Shown: positions 19,096 to 28,513, counted from the first letter of the stretch. The stretch: 64,000 nucleotides of DNA from JAPKZH01 sp963715635 (GCA_963715635.1 OY970261.1:2604001-2668000); one strand, 5' to 3'. The notes: generated by a model from the sequence alone, not told the origin. Program-made: numbers and translations.

Positions 19096-19262
19096 TTGGA
19101 GGGAAACCCGTGGCTGGGTTTCCCTCCAACGATCGCTTCGCTCTCTGCCTCCTTTCCAAGGAGCATTTGGCGACGAATTCATGGGAAAATGCTCCTTGGA
19201 GGGGTGGCAGGGCAGGCGGGTATTCCCGCCGCCCGTTGGAGGGGGACCCTGTGAAAGGGTCC
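19096..19262. repeat. Array of four consecutive hairpins
   Basis: The 260-base gap between the S9 peptidase and the MetF fusion holds four hairpins in a row. Arms 19096-19109/19116-19129 are 14 perfect pairs with a 6-base loop. Arms 19155-19168/19187-19200 are 14 perfect pairs, extendable by four pairs with two G-T wobbles. 19215-19220/19225-19230 has 6 pairs and 19244-19250/19256-19262 has 7 pairs. None has a T-tract. The region is open in several frames but has no ribosome site, so I do not call a gene in it. Confidence 0.75.
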
Positions 19263-19319
19263 TCATCCAAGAGTGTCCGCGGGGCCCCATATATAAAGAA
19301 TGTTGAGACACTTTCCATC

Positions 19320-21833
19320 ATGATGAGAAACGAGAAAGACTTGCTCAGGACGCTCATCAAGCTCCCTCCCGGGGAACGGTCGTTTCTTGCCCTCGCCGAA
19401 CTTGTGCCACTTCCCGGCCATGACTTGAGCAATTTCGAGAAATTCCTCAAGGACTACGCCGAAAAGAAAAATGATCTGCCCGAAGATTTCCGACTGGCCG
19501 CGATCACCATTCCCCAAAGTCCCAACGGCGTTGCCTCGATCAGCCCCGCCGACATCTTTTCTCTTCTCCAGATGAAGAATCTTTGGGCCGACCTCGATGT
19601 CATTCCCCATGTGACCGCCAAGGACCACAATACGGAAGCGATCAAAACGTATTTGATCGGCCTGCAAAAACTCGGGATCAAATCCGTGTTGGCACTCACG
19701 GGGGACAAGCCGTGCTCGGGCAAGGGAGTTTTTGAGGTCGATTCCCTGGGGCTCATCGAGCTGGTCCAAGAATTAAACGATGAGTCGTTCAGCCGCGCCT
19801 TGCCCGGTCATTTCGACGGTGTCCATCAATTCTCCACATTGGCCGCCGTTTCGCCGTTCAAATACACGGAAGCCTCCCAGATGCAGCAATACTTTAAAAT
19901 GGAGAAAAAAATCCGCAGTGGAGCGGATGGCCTGATCACGCAAATGGGCTGGGACTGGCGCAAAAGCCAAGAACTCTTCTGGTATCTCCAAGAAAAAAAA
20001 TTACAGGTCCCTATCTTCGGAAATGTCTATTTCTTGTCCACAGCGACACCCGCCCCGCGCTTGATGTTCGAGGAAAAACTCCCCGGTTGTTCGTTGACAA
20101 AAGAGCTCTACGAAAAGGTCTGCCAAGAGAGCCTGCCGGACCACATCGAACGGGCGGCCCAGCAGGTGGCCATGTATCGAGACCTGGGCGCGGTCGGCGT
20201 CGATATCGGAGGTCTCTTGGATTTCGATATGCTGGTCACAATCCTGGACCGGGCGAATTCAATCGGCCGGGATTGGCGGCGATTCCAAGCGAACCTTGAA
20301 TTCGGAATACGGACCCTTCCGGACGGGAGGCCGGGATTTTATCTTTATGATGAGAGCGGCCAACGAAAAATTCCCGCAAGGCCAAAAGCCTCTTTAAACA
20401 AGAAAACTTTTGATATTCTCCACAGCACCCTTATGACTCCCGGCCGCGGCCTGGATCCCCTCCTCAAAACGGTCCTGAGAAGCAGCCGATCGGCGCGGCA
20501 AGGGAAAGGGGTTCTCTACAAGATGTTTTTTGCCTGGGAGAAAGCCCTGAAAACGCTCCTCTTCGACTGCGAGGAATGCGGCGATTGTTTCCTGGTCGAA
20601 AATTTCGGCTTGTGCACGCTGGGGAAATGCGAAAAAGGACTGCCCAATCCGCCATGCGGCGACGCCGCCCCCGACGGATCCTGCCCCCATCATGCGGAAC
20701 GACGCTGCGTCGGCGAGATGATTTATGATGCGGCGGCCAGCGAAGGGCTCCCGGGATTGAAGAAATTGGAAACTGCGATTAACCCAAGCCGCAATCCGGC
20801 CCTCGAGGGGACCGCATCCGTCCTCAATTACCTGTTCGAAAAAGACCATGCCAAAAAAATGGGTTTGACCCTGATCGGAGAGAACCTCCATGCCAGCATC
20901 GCCAGGCCGGCTGCAGCGATGAAGGAGCTCCTGGCTATGGGACCGGAAGCCTTTGTCCGGCCGAGCGGCCCGCTCGACTACATCATCTCCGTAATTCAGG
21001 CTCAGGTCAAACACGGCGCGGCGTATATTGACGTCAATGTGGACGCCTTCGGGGACAGCAACTTGGAGCTGCGCATGAACATGATGCGGGATTATGTGCG
21101 GCTGATCCGCAAACACAGCCGGGGAGTTCCGGTTTGCGTGGACAGCGGCTCGCCGGACGTCTTAAAGGCAGGTCTTGAAGAATGGTATAAAGGCGCGTCG
21201 TCCGCCATCGCCACTCCCCTGCTGAATTCGATCAAAACTTATACCATGGACGAGATCCTGCCCCTACGAAGCCGCTATCCTTTCAAATTTATCGGGCTGC
21301 TGGTGGACATTCAAACCACGGGCTCGGAAGGCTCGTATTATGGCGTCGGCGAGCTCTACGATATGGCCCAAAGGATCTTCCGGGCGGCGACCGAAAAATA
21401 TGGTTTCCAGCCACAAGATATCTTCTTCGATTCGACGGTTTTTCCGTTATCCATTGATATCCCCATGACGCACGATGCCCCGGGATATACATACCGGACG
21501 TTCGAAACCATCCGCAGGATCAAGCGCGACCCGGCCATGAAGGACGTGCACCTATCGCTGGGCATCACCAACGCTGTCCGGGACCTGCCCGGCCGCAGGA
21601 CGGGCGTCTGCCGGGCCTATTTGGCGAAAGCGCAGGAATACGGCCTGGATGCGGCGATCGTCAATGTCGTCCACGATTATGGAAAACGGCCTCCCGCGCC
21701 GGAGCTTCTGGAGTTCGTGGAGGCCTTCGCCCGGCAGGACGGCTCGGCCGAATCCTGCCAGCGTGTGATACGCATGATGCTCCGATTTTGCCGGGCCAGC
21801 CGCAAAATTCCCGCAGCGCACCCCACCCCTTGA
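19320..21833 (+). CDS. Fusion of MetF-like reductase, MetV-like Cys-rich domain and pterin-binding methyltransferase
   Basis: One 837-residue protein with three parts. Residues about 1-330 are a methylenetetrahydrofolate reductase barrel (FLALAELVPLPGHD, VIPHVTAKDHN, SVLALTGDKP, VPIFGNVYFLS). About 400-470 is the Cys-rich domain found at the C-terminus of such reductases and in MetV (DCEECGDC, GLCTLGKC, PPCG, CPHH, RRCVGEMIYD), which binds zinc or Fe-S. About 515-810 is a dihydropteroate-synthase-like methyltetrahydrofolate-binding domain (LTLIGENLHAS, AAYIDVNVDAF, VPVCVDSGSPDVLKAGLE, LLVDIQTTG). Together they would reduce methylene-THF and pass the methyl group on to a corrinoid protein, as in the methyl branch of the Wood-Ljungdahl pathway. 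No ribosome site is obvious at 19320; the upstream open frame runs into the hairpin array. No corrinoid partner gene lies next to it. Confidence 0.85.
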   Translation: MMRNEKDLLRTLIKLPPGERSFLALAELVPLPGHDLSNFEKFLKDYAEKKNDLPEDFRLAAITIPQSPNGVASISPADIFSLLQMKNLWADLDVIPHVTAKDHNTEAIKTYLIGLQKLGIKSVLALTGDKPCSGKGVFEVDSLGLIELVQELNDESFSRALPGHFDGVHQFSTLAAVSPFKYTEASQMQQYFKMEKKIRSGADGLITQMGWDWRKSQELFWYLQEKKLQVPIFGNVYFLSTATPAPRLMFEEKLPGCSLTKELYEKVCQESLPDHIERAAQQVAMYRDLGAVGVDIGGLLDFDMLVTILDRANSIGRDWRRFQANLEFGIRTLPDGRPGFYLYDESGQRKIPARPKASLNKKTFDILHSTLMTPGRGLDPLLKTVLRSSRSARQGKGVLYKMFFAWEKALKTLLFDCEECGDCFLVENFGLCTLGKCEKGLPNPPCGDAAPDGSCPHHAERRCVGEMIYDAAASEGLPGLKKLETAINPSRNPALEGTASVLNYLFEKDHAKKMGLTLIGENLHASIARPAAAMKELLAMGPEAFVRPSGPLDYIISVIQAQVKHGAAYIDVNVDAFGDSNLELRMNMMRDYVRLIRKHSRGVPVCVDSGSPDVLKAGLEEWYKGASSAIATPLLNSIKTYTMDEILPLRSRYPFKFIGLLVDIQTTGSEGSYYGVGELYDMAQRIFRAATEKYGFQPQDIFFDSTVFPLSIDIPMTHDAPGYTYRTFETIRRIKRDPAMKDVHLSLGITNAVRDLPGRRTGVCRAYLAKAQEYGLDAAIVNVVHDYGKRPPAPELLEFVEAFARQDGSAESCQRVIRMMLRFCRASRKIPAAHPTP

Positions 21834-21851
21834 ACCTCAAGAGGCGATTCC

Positions 21852-22054
21852 CCCGACGGGTCCTGTCGCGGTTCACCCCCGGCGGCCCTCGCGGTCTATC
21901 TTGTTGATTCTTAAGCAGAAAGTTAGCAGCATCAAACGCTCGGTGCGGCGGGGGGCCCCCGAACCACGCCACCCGTCGGGAATCGGCGTTTTTTTTGAAT
22001 TTAACGGAACGCTCTGAGTTTTTGGCGAATGAACAACTCCATCGGCAATCTTGG
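21852..22054 (-). repeat. Dispersed ~200-bp repeat, copy 2 (inverted relative to copy 1)
   Basis: Core 21852-21980 (129 bases, identical in length to copy 1) bounded by CCCGACGGGT and ACCCGTCGGG. The similarity continues rightward to about 22054 (ATCGGCAATCTTGG). It fills most of the 299-base gap between the MetF fusion and the POT transporter. Scattered substitutions against copy 1 but conserved length and ends suggest an old mobile or structured element. Confidence 0.8.
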
Positions 22055-22132
22055 ATGCCCGTTACTGATTGACATTTGTTTTTCACCTTCGATATAAAAA
22101 GGGAGTGGAAATATCCGCCAGGAGGGTTCCTA

Positions 22133-23815
22133 ATGTTTAAAGGTCATCCCAAAGGACTGTTCGTGGCCTTCTTCGCCAATATGGGCGAGCGCTTCGGCTT
22201 CTACACCATGGTCAGCATTTTTGTCCTCTTTATGCAGGCCAAGTACGGGCTGACGGCGGCCCAGTCGAGCCTTGTCTACACCGTCTTCGCGTCCTGCGTT
22301 TACTTCTTCCCGCTCTTAGGCGGCTGGCTGGCCGACAGGGTTTTAGGCTACGGACGGACGATCAAACTGGGGATGATCATCATGTTTCTGGGATACGCCC
22401 TGCTCACGATTCCGACCAAAATGGAGACCGGCTTCGCCCTGGTCATCGCCGCGCTGACCGTCATTGCCATCGGCACCGGCTTCTTCAAGGGCAATCTCCA
22501 GGCCCTGGTCGGCAACCTGTATGACGACCCGAAATACGACGGGCTCCGCGACCGCGCCTTCAATATTTTTTATATGGGCATCAACATAGGAGCCATGTTC
22601 GCCCCGACCGCCTCGGAAAAAGTGAGCAACTGGATCCTCTCCTCGTTCCGCTTCACCTATGACGCGAGAATTCCCGCCCTGGCCAACGACTTCATCCGGG
22701 GCCGCTTGCCTGATGCGGGCCAATACCTGGGCCTCGCCCAAGCCCAGGATGTAAGCGTGAGCCTCGAAACCCTGAAGTCCTTTTCCGAGCGATATATCAA
22801 CGCCCTCAGCAAATCCTATCACTTCGGATTCGGCGTCGCGCTGATCAGCCTGGTCTTTTCCATGCTGGTCTTCTGGGGTTTCAGGAAATATTACAAGCAT
22901 GCCGATATCTCAGAAAAACAGAAATCAAAATCCGAGGCCCTCAAGTCGCAGATGGTCGAACTCACGCCTCAACAGACCAAGGAGCGGCTGGTGGCGCTCG
23001 GCCTCGTTTTCTTGATCGTCATTTTCTTCTGGATGGCCTTCCAACAGAGCCCCGTCACGCAGACATTCTTCGCTCGCGATTACACAGTCCCCAGCGTGGG
23101 CAAGCTGACAAATCTCTGGTTCGACTTAACGGGACTGCTCTCGATATTTCTAGCCGTCATCGGACTGGTTTTCCTGGTCAAAAAAAGGTCGGGCACCGTT
23201 GCTCGCGCAGTAGGAGGCGCCGCCTTTATGGTTTTCGCCGTGCTTGCCTATTTGAGATTCCGCGGCTACCCTGAAGTCAATCCGTTCCAGCCCCAGCGGT
23301 TCCAGCATTTCAATCCATTCTTCATCGTCGCCCTGACGCCTGTCGTGATCGGCCTTTTCAGCACGCTCAATAAAAGAGGGAAAGAGCCGAGTGCTCCCCG
23401 CAAGATCGGGATCGGGATGCTGATCACGGCGGCCGCGTTCGCCATCCTCGTCATCGGCTCGTTCGGCCTTCCCTCGCCCAAACAGCTGGGCGGCCTGGTC
23501 GCACCGCCAGAGTCTCAGGTGTCGGTTTATTGGCTGATCTCGACCTACTTCCTAACGACGATCGCCGAGCTTTTTCTCAGCCCCATCGGCATTTCTTTCG
23601 TGTCCCGCGTCTCGCCGCCCAAGTACAAGGGCCTCATGCAGGGCTGCTGGTTTGCCGCCACTGCCATCGGCATCAATCTGGTCTTCGTCGCGGGCTGGTT
23701 GTGGATGCGGATCCCGCTCTGGTCGGTGTGGCTGATCCTGGTCGTCGCTTGTCTGCTCTCGGCCGCGTTCATGTTCTCCATCATGAACAAGCTCGAGCGC
23801 GCCTCCAAGGTTTAA
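22133..23815 (+). CDS. POT/PTR-family proton-dependent peptide transporter
   Basis: Oligopeptide:proton symporter, 560 residues, about 14 hydrophobic segments. The family signature ExxERFxxY appears as GERFGFY at residues 18-24, and FNIFYMGINIGAMFAP is the conserved PTR2 block in helix 5. The start at 22133 follows AGGAGGG. With the S9 and M28 peptidases of the window this completes a route from external peptide cleavage to di- and tripeptide import (inference). The loop around residues 180-230 is longer than usual. Confidence 0.92.
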   Translation: MFKGHPKGLFVAFFANMGERFGFYTMVSIFVLFMQAKYGLTAAQSSLVYTVFASCVYFFPLLGGWLADRVLGYGRTIKLGMIIMFLGYALLTIPTKMETGFALVIAALTVIAIGTGFFKGNLQALVGNLYDDPKYDGLRDRAFNIFYMGINIGAMFAPTASEKVSNWILSSFRFTYDARIPALANDFIRGRLPDAGQYLGLAQAQDVSVSLETLKSFSERYINALSKSYHFGFGVALISLVFSMLVFWGFRKYYKHADISEKQKSKSEALKSQMVELTPQQTKERLVALGLVFLIVIFFWMAFQQSPVTQTFFARDYTVPSVGKLTNLWFDLTGLLSIFLAVIGLVFLVKKRSGTVARAVGGAAFMVFAVLAYLRFRGYPEVNPFQPQRFQHFNPFFIVALTPVVIGLFSTLNKRGKEPSAPRKIGIGMLITAAAFAILVIGSFGLPSPKQLGGLVAPPESQVSVYWLISTYFLTTIAELFLSPIGISFVSRVSPPKYKGLMQGCWFAATAIGINLVFVAGWLWMRIPLWSVWLILVVACLLSAAFMFSIMNKLERASKV

Positions 23816-23858
23816 TGATCTCAGGAATGTCGAATGCCGGACTCATCCAGGAAACGTC

Positions 23859-24707
23859 TCAGCCCAGTCGTTCGAGGCGCGAATCGACCTCTGCCTGAAA
23901 CATTCCGATTTTTCCCCGGATGAACTCTTTGACCGTCAGCCTCTCATTTTGGATGAGCGGCGTCAGGTCAAGGGCATACGTTATTGCGGAACAGATGTCT
24001 GTTTCGTGGGTCGCGTAATACGTGGCGTTAGCGATACGCCGCCCGGCGGTGGCCAGATCGTAGCGCTTCCCGCCGCTGATCTGGGAATCAAAAAGCCCGA
24101 GCAGCGCCGCGGACAGGTTCGGATACTTATCGACGGGAAGGACAAGCTTGTCTTCGTCGGCAAGCCAGTCAAGATCGCGCCAGACTTCCACTCCACAGGC
24201 CTTCTTCGGACGCGCCTCGACGGGGAGAGCCCGGATGGCTTCGAGGGACCTGAGCAGCGTGGCCACATGCGTATCATGTTTATCGGCCGGATTGTGGAGA
24301 TAGACAACCTCCGGCCCGGCGATCTCCAGGATCGATTGAAGGTCTCGGACGGCATTTTTATTCCCCGCATCCTTGACGGCTCCGCTCGTATGCATGAGCT
24401 GGATCTGGCAGGCATATTCGCCAAGATAGGCAGCCTTGCGCTGTTCGAGCCGGCGTATTTCCTGCATGTCTTTGTCGGTGTAGCCGCCATAGATGCCCGT
24501 TCGCGGGCTGCCGGCGCCGTTGGTCAGGACGACCCCCGCAAACCAGCGGTCTGTCCGGCCGAAACATTCGGCAATCCCGTGGTAGGCAAGAATTTCGAGA
24601 TCATCCGGGTGGGCGCCGACGGCCAGGTGCGTCGTGCGTTTCAAGGCCTTCTCGACATCCATTCCGTCAGGGACAAAAATATCGGCGTTTGAATTTGCAA
24701 ATTTCAT
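23859..24707 (-). CDS. PIG-L/LmbE-family deacetylase
   Basis: Zinc-dependent N-deacetylase of the PIG-L (LmbE) family, 282 residues. The metal-binding motif AHPDDLE is at about residue 33, with the partner histidines in HNPADKHDTHVA. Substrates in the family are N-acetylglucosaminyl or related amino-sugar conjugates. The start at 24707 has GGGAG upstream. It is the last gene of a four-gene minus-strand unit with a ROK protein, a Gfo/Idh/MocA oxidoreductase and a TIM-barrel isomerase, which fits amino-sugar catabolism. Confidence 0.88.
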   Translation of the reverse strand: MKFANSNADIFVPDGMDVEKALKRTTHLAVGAHPDDLEILAYHGIAECFGRTDRWFAGVVLTNGAGSPRTGIYGGYTDKDMQEIRRLEQRKAAYLGEYACQIQLMHTSGAVKDAGNKNAVRDLQSILEIAGPEVVYLHNPADKHDTHVATLLRSLEAIRALPVEARPKKACGVEVWRDLDWLADEDKLVLPVDKYPNLSAALLGLFDSQISGGKRYDLATAGRRIANATYYATHETDICSAITYALDLTPLIQNERLTVKEFIRGKIGMFQAEVDSRLERLG

Positions 24708-24788
24708 GGGACATCTCCCTCGTTCAAAAACTTGGGGCCCATAGACCAAATCTAACAAATCGATATATGGCCCCAGACTTCTATCCTA

Positions 24789-26183
24789 TTATAGCACCGG
24801 CAGCGAGGCGGCGGCCACCGCCTGGCCGAGACGTTTGTCCCGTTCATCGGGCGTCCGCATATGAATTTTCTCAGACAATCCGGGGAATTCGTCCCGCAAA
24901 ACCTCTTTGGCTTTTTCGATAATGATCTCGCCGCCTTGACCGCTCGTCACCCGGCCGAGGACCAGCAGGTTCCGGAACTCAAAAAAATCGGCATAATGGG
25001 CTACGGCATAGCCGAAATAAGCGCCGATCGTCCCAAAGATCTTGCCGGCTCGGGCGTCCCCGGATTTCATCAGCGATTGGACCTCGGCCAAGCGCTCCGG
25101 CAAAGACATCCCGGCGGGGAAGTCGATGCCGGCCTTGGCAGCGAGGCGGACCACGGCCTGCTGGGAGAAGTATTGGACGCCGCAGCCGATGTCGCCCGAC
25201 CATTCGTCGGCCGGAGCGTCGGGACGGTAATCCACAGGTACAAAGGCCAGCTCGTTCAACCAGGGCGTGATCGTGCCGTCCGGCGTGACGTACCCGGCGG
25301 CTTGGCTGGATCCCATGGATATGCCCAGGACGGCATTATCGTTCATGGCCATGGAGCCGGCCAGGGCGGTCACTTCGCCGTCATTGATCACTTCGAACGG
25401 AACGTTGTTCCAACGCTTTTTCAGCTCGAAAAAGATTCCGCGGATATGCTTTCGGAAATTGTCTTCGCTGACCCCGCGGAAGAGCGACGCCACCCGGACC
25501 TCATTATTGATATAGATGCCCGCCGCGCTTCCACCGATGGCATCGACTCTCGGCAGTTTCTCGGCGGCGCGTCGGATGGAGTCGTTAATGCCTTGGATAT
25601 GGTAGGAGGGGTCTCTCTCAAAGGACGGGTTCCAGGGCACCTCCTCTGAGAAAACGACCTGGCCCTCGACGAGTGCGGCCGATTTCCGGTCGCTTCCGCC
25701 GAGATCGAAGCCGACGCGACAGCCGTTGAAATGGCGACCGAGGGCGCGGGCCATCTCTCTCGGCGCCGGCACGTCTTCGGCCGGACAATATTTGATCTCC
25801 ATGGAATGGTCGTACACCCTCTCTCCCATGAAATGGAAATCGAAGGCGCGTTTCCCGCCCGGTCCGTAGATGCCGGCCATAAGCTCCGCCAGGCGGGGAT
25901 CTCCGCTAATCCATATCTTGTACCCGCCCTTTTGCCAGAGCAGGAATTTGATCAGCCGTTCGACATAACGTCCGTTCAGCTCGGCAGATTCACTTTTGTG
26001 GGGCAGGACGGCCGTCTGGAAGATGGACACGGTTTCGTCCTTGCGGACCAAGGCGATGGATAGCGGAACGGCGTGGCCGGATTGCCGAACGAGTTTCTGA
26101 AATTCCCGGTTCCAAAGGACGGCGGGACAAAAATTCTGATCCAAAACGGGTTTATGTTTGGATTCAACATGCAGGTTCGGCAT
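24789..26183 (-). CDS. ROK-family protein (putative sugar kinase)
   Basis: 464 residues. The C-terminal two thirds show a ROK/hexokinase-like ATPase fold: GFDLGGSDRKSAALV (phosphate 1), VDAIGGSAAGIYI, FEVINDGEVTALAGS and LGISMGSSQAAGYV. The N-terminal 140 residues are an extra region without a recognised domain. The CxCGxxGC zinc motif of classical ROK sugar kinases is absent, so it may be a divergent kinase. GGAGG lies upstream of the ATG. It sits 32 bases from the oxidoreductase gene in the same operon. Confidence 0.75.
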   Translation of the reverse strand: MPNLHVESKHKPVLDQNFCPAVLWNREFQKLVRQSGHAVPLSIALVRKDETVSIFQTAVLPHKSESAELNGRYVERLIKFLLWQKGGYKIWISGDPRLAELMAGIYGPGGKRAFDFHFMGERVYDHSMEIKYCPAEDVPAPREMARALGRHFNGCRVGFDLGGSDRKSAALVEGQVVFSEEVPWNPSFERDPSYHIQGINDSIRRAAEKLPRVDAIGGSAAGIYINNEVRVASLFRGVSEDNFRKHIRGIFFELKKRWNNVPFEVINDGEVTALAGSMAMNDNAVLGISMGSSQAAGYVTPDGTITPWLNELAFVPVDYRPDAPADEWSGDIGCGVQYFSQQAVVRLAAKAGIDFPAGMSLPERLAEVQSLMKSGDARAGKIFGTIGAYFGYAVAHYADFFEFRNLLVLGRVTSGQGGEIIIEKAKEVLRDEFPGLSEKIHMRTPDERDKRLGQAVAAASLPVL

Positions 26184-26215
26184 GGCTCTTCATCCTCCAT
26201 AGCTCGAAATCCCTC

Positions 26216-27574
26216 TCAATACTGAAAGGCTTTTCCGCCGGCCATGACCTCCTGGGTCGTCTCGTCAAACGTCACCCGTTGTCCGGTGTGCAGCGCCGCC
26301 GTGGTCATGATGACGGCAACGGCGTGGCGATACCCGGCGACAACATCGGCGTGGGGCGTTTTGCGGTCGCGGACGCATTCCATCCAATTGCGCATGTGAT
26401 TCGACGTCATAGGGTCGGATCCCGTATTGGCGGCGGTCTCCGCGGTTTCCGTGGGGAGTTTGAATTCGGCCAGAAGGTTGGCTTTCATGCCCATCGCGGA
26501 AGCGGCGCTTTGTGTCAGTCCTCCCTCCGGCGTCACGATATTCCTGTCCAGGTCCAATTTCCCGCCGTTGGAAAAATAATATTCTTTCACCCCTCCCGCG
26601 GAATTATGCATCCGGGACGAATAGACGACCTGAAAGCCCGTTTTAGGGTCGTCGAGCGGGCCGTAATCCAAAACGGCGGTCATGGTATCGGCGTTTTCCC
26701 GGCCGTCCTTCCAGACATAGATGCCGCCGTTGGCCGCGACACTCCTGGGATGGGGAAGCTCGGTAAACCAATGGACGGTATCGATCTGGTGGCACATCCA
26801 CTGGCCCGGGATGCCCGAGGAATACGGCCAGAAGAGGCGGTACTCAAGATATTTTCTCGGATTCCAAGCTTCGTAAGGCCGATTCAAAAGGTATCGTTTC
26901 CAATCCGTATCTTCTTCCCTGATTGCCGCGACGAGGTCCGGCCGCCTCCACCGACCCGGCTGGTTGACGTTCCAAGTCATCTCGACCATGGTGATTGGGC
27001 CGAACTTCCCCGATTGGATGTACTCACAGGCGGCGATATAGTTCGCTCCGCTCCGTCTCTGCGATCCGACTTGGACGATTCTCCCGCTCTCCTGAACGGC
27101 TTTGAGGGCAGCCCGATTGTCCTCCATCGTCTCGGCGAAAGGTTTTTCGACATAGACGTCACAGCCCGCCTTCACGGCATCCGCCGTATGCAAAGCGTGC
27201 TGAAAATCGGCCGTGCTGATGATCACGGCGTCCGGTCGGATTTTTTCCCATAATTCATCGTTGTTGGGGACGGCCGTGATCGTCTGGCCGGTCAGCCCCT
27301 TGATAAACGCCACGCCTTCCTCGCGGCGGCGGCTCCAAAGCTCAGAGACCGCGACGAACTCAAAATTTAGCTCGCGGGCATATTGGACAAAAGGCGGAAT
27401 CAACGAGCTTTTCGCCCGGTCCGAGAACCCCACGATCCCCACCCTCACCCTATCGTTGGCGCCGCGAATTCTCCCCAGGCTCTTGGCCGTCAATCCTCGG
27501 CTGGCGCGGTTGACGGTAAAGCCAGCCGAGCCCACGGCCGCTATCTTTATGAAATTCCTCCGGGAAATGCCCAT
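26216..27574 (-). CDS. Gfo/Idh/MocA-family oxidoreductase, TAT-exported
   Basis: NAD(P)-dependent sugar or inositol dehydrogenase-type protein, 452 residues. Leader SRRNFIKIAAVGSAGF is a twin-arginine signal. A Rossmann start (VRVGIVGFSDRA) is near residue 42 and the family EKP motif (CDVYVEKPFAE) near 140; the C-terminal part has the second Gfo/Idh/MocA domain. Many exported members of the family act on N-acetylgalactosamine or other sugars by a redox-neutral mechanism using tightly bound NAD. Located second in the four-gene sugar operon. Confidence 0.88.
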   Translation of the reverse strand: MGISRRNFIKIAAVGSAGFTVNRASRGLTAKSLGRIRGANDRVRVGIVGFSDRAKSSLIPPFVQYARELNFEFVAVSELWSRRREEGVAFIKGLTGQTITAVPNNDELWEKIRPDAVIISTADFQHALHTADAVKAGCDVYVEKPFAETMEDNRAALKAVQESGRIVQVGSQRRSGANYIAACEYIQSGKFGPITMVEMTWNVNQPGRWRRPDLVAAIREEDTDWKRYLLNRPYEAWNPRKYLEYRLFWPYSSGIPGQWMCHQIDTVHWFTELPHPRSVAANGGIYVWKDGRENADTMTAVLDYGPLDDPKTGFQVVYSSRMHNSAGGVKEYYFSNGGKLDLDRNIVTPEGGLTQSAASAMGMKANLLAEFKLPTETAETAANTGSDPMTSNHMRNWMECVRDRKTPHADVVAGYRHAVAVIMTTAALHTGQRVTFDETTQEVMAGGKAFQY

Positions 27575-27610
27575 GTCAACCTCCTTATGGATTGGCTCGT
27601 ATTCCTTTAT

Positions 27611-28513
27611 TTATGATTCGGAAACATCCGCGATCTGTTTTTTCAAATAGGACACGGCCGCCGGGAGCTGTTCCTTCATGTTCTGCCAGCGGCATTCGAT
27701 GGATATCCCGCCTCTGTAATCGATCTTTCTCAATGCCCTCAAAAAGGGCTTGAAATCGTCGCCGGCGGTCCCTGGCGGCGTTCGTTGTTCTTTTTCCGCA
27801 ATATGGCAGTGACGGATGTGCGTGCTGTGCGTCTCGATCGCTTCGGGCGTCTCCCCTTCTCTCAGAAGATGGTAGATATCCGCCAGCAGCTTGAAGCTCG
27901 GATGGCCGACCGCCTCGACGATCGCCGATCCCTCGCTGAGGCCGTTGATGAAATTGACCTCACCGCTGTTCAGCGGCTCAAGGCAAATGAGCACCCCATA
28001 GCGTTTGGCGAGGGCGGCCGCTTGTTTGGCCAGGTCAATGAACTGCTCCTCGGCTTGGGCCCGGCTGAAGCCGTCGGGGATCTTTCGCGATTCGCCGCTA
28101 CCCCAAACAATCGTCCCGATCCCGGCCTGGGCGGCCCTTCGGAAAGCCGTTTCGGCATATTCGAGAATCTCTGGATGCTTCGTTTCAGGGCCGACCGCTT
28201 TCAATGAGCCGGGAAGAAAACCGTTACAGGCCCGGACCGGAATTTTTGAATCCTTCACTGCCTGGAGATTGGCTTGAAAATTTTCTTCCGGCTGTTCAGG
28301 CATCAAGAAACTCCGGACACTCTCTTCGATATAGAAGCATCCCGCGGCCTCCGGGATATCCCGATTGGCCAGGGACGTACAAACGCCGATCTGATCAAGG
28401 AAAGACGCCCGATTTCGCCCGGGAGAAGAGCCGTGGAAGCGCGGCCGCCAAAGCAGTTCTGCTCCAGACAACCCCGCCCATTTTAAAAAGGTCCGACGGG
28501 AGGTCAGTGTCAT
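27611..28513 (-). CDS. Sugar phosphate isomerase/epimerase (xylose isomerase-like TIM barrel), TAT-type leader
   Basis: 300-residue TIM barrel of the AP-endonuclease-2/xylose isomerase-like family. Leader TSRRTFLKWAGLSG matches a twin-arginine signal. Typical blocks: TIVWGSGESRKIPDG, YGVLICLEPLN, LLADIYHLLREGE, HCHIAEKEQRTPPG and GGISIECRW, which contain the Glu, Asp, His and Glu metal ligands. The start at 28513 was chosen because GAGAAGG lies just upstream; an upstream ATG has none. It is the first gene of the four-gene operon and would isomerise the sugar product made by its neighbours. Confidence 0.85.
   Translation of the reverse strand: MTLTSRRTFLKWAGLSGAELLWRPRFHGSSPGRNRASFLDQIGVCTSLANRDIPEAAGCFYIEESVRSFLMPEQPEENFQANLQAVKDSKIPVRACNGFLPGSLKAVGPETKHPEILEYAETAFRRAAQAGIGTIVWGSGESRKIPDGFSRAQAEEQFIDLAKQAAALAKRYGVLICLEPLNSGEVNFINGLSEGSAIVEAVGHPSFKLLADIYHLLREGETPEAIETHSTHIRHCHIAEKEQRTPPGTAGDDFKPFLRALRKIDYRGGISIECRWQNMKEQLPAAVSYLKKQIADVSES

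Noticed and set aside
16801..19311. 836-codon minus-strand ORF
   Set aside because: It mirrors the S9 peptidase gene, which has the catalytic motifs, promoter and signal peptide. The antisense frame has no ribosome site and no family pattern.
21661..22086. ORF through the dispersed repeat resembling one at 5319
   Set aside because: The similar short proteins come from the repeat itself. Neither has a ribosome site, so they are not called as genes.
24730..24779. Imperfect hairpin between the deacetylase and ROK genes
   Set aside because: The GGGGCC stem has a bulge and a long loop, and no T-tract. Too weak to call a terminator.
26279..27253. 324-codon plus-strand ORF
   Set aside because: Antisense to the Gfo/Idh/MocA oxidoreductase.
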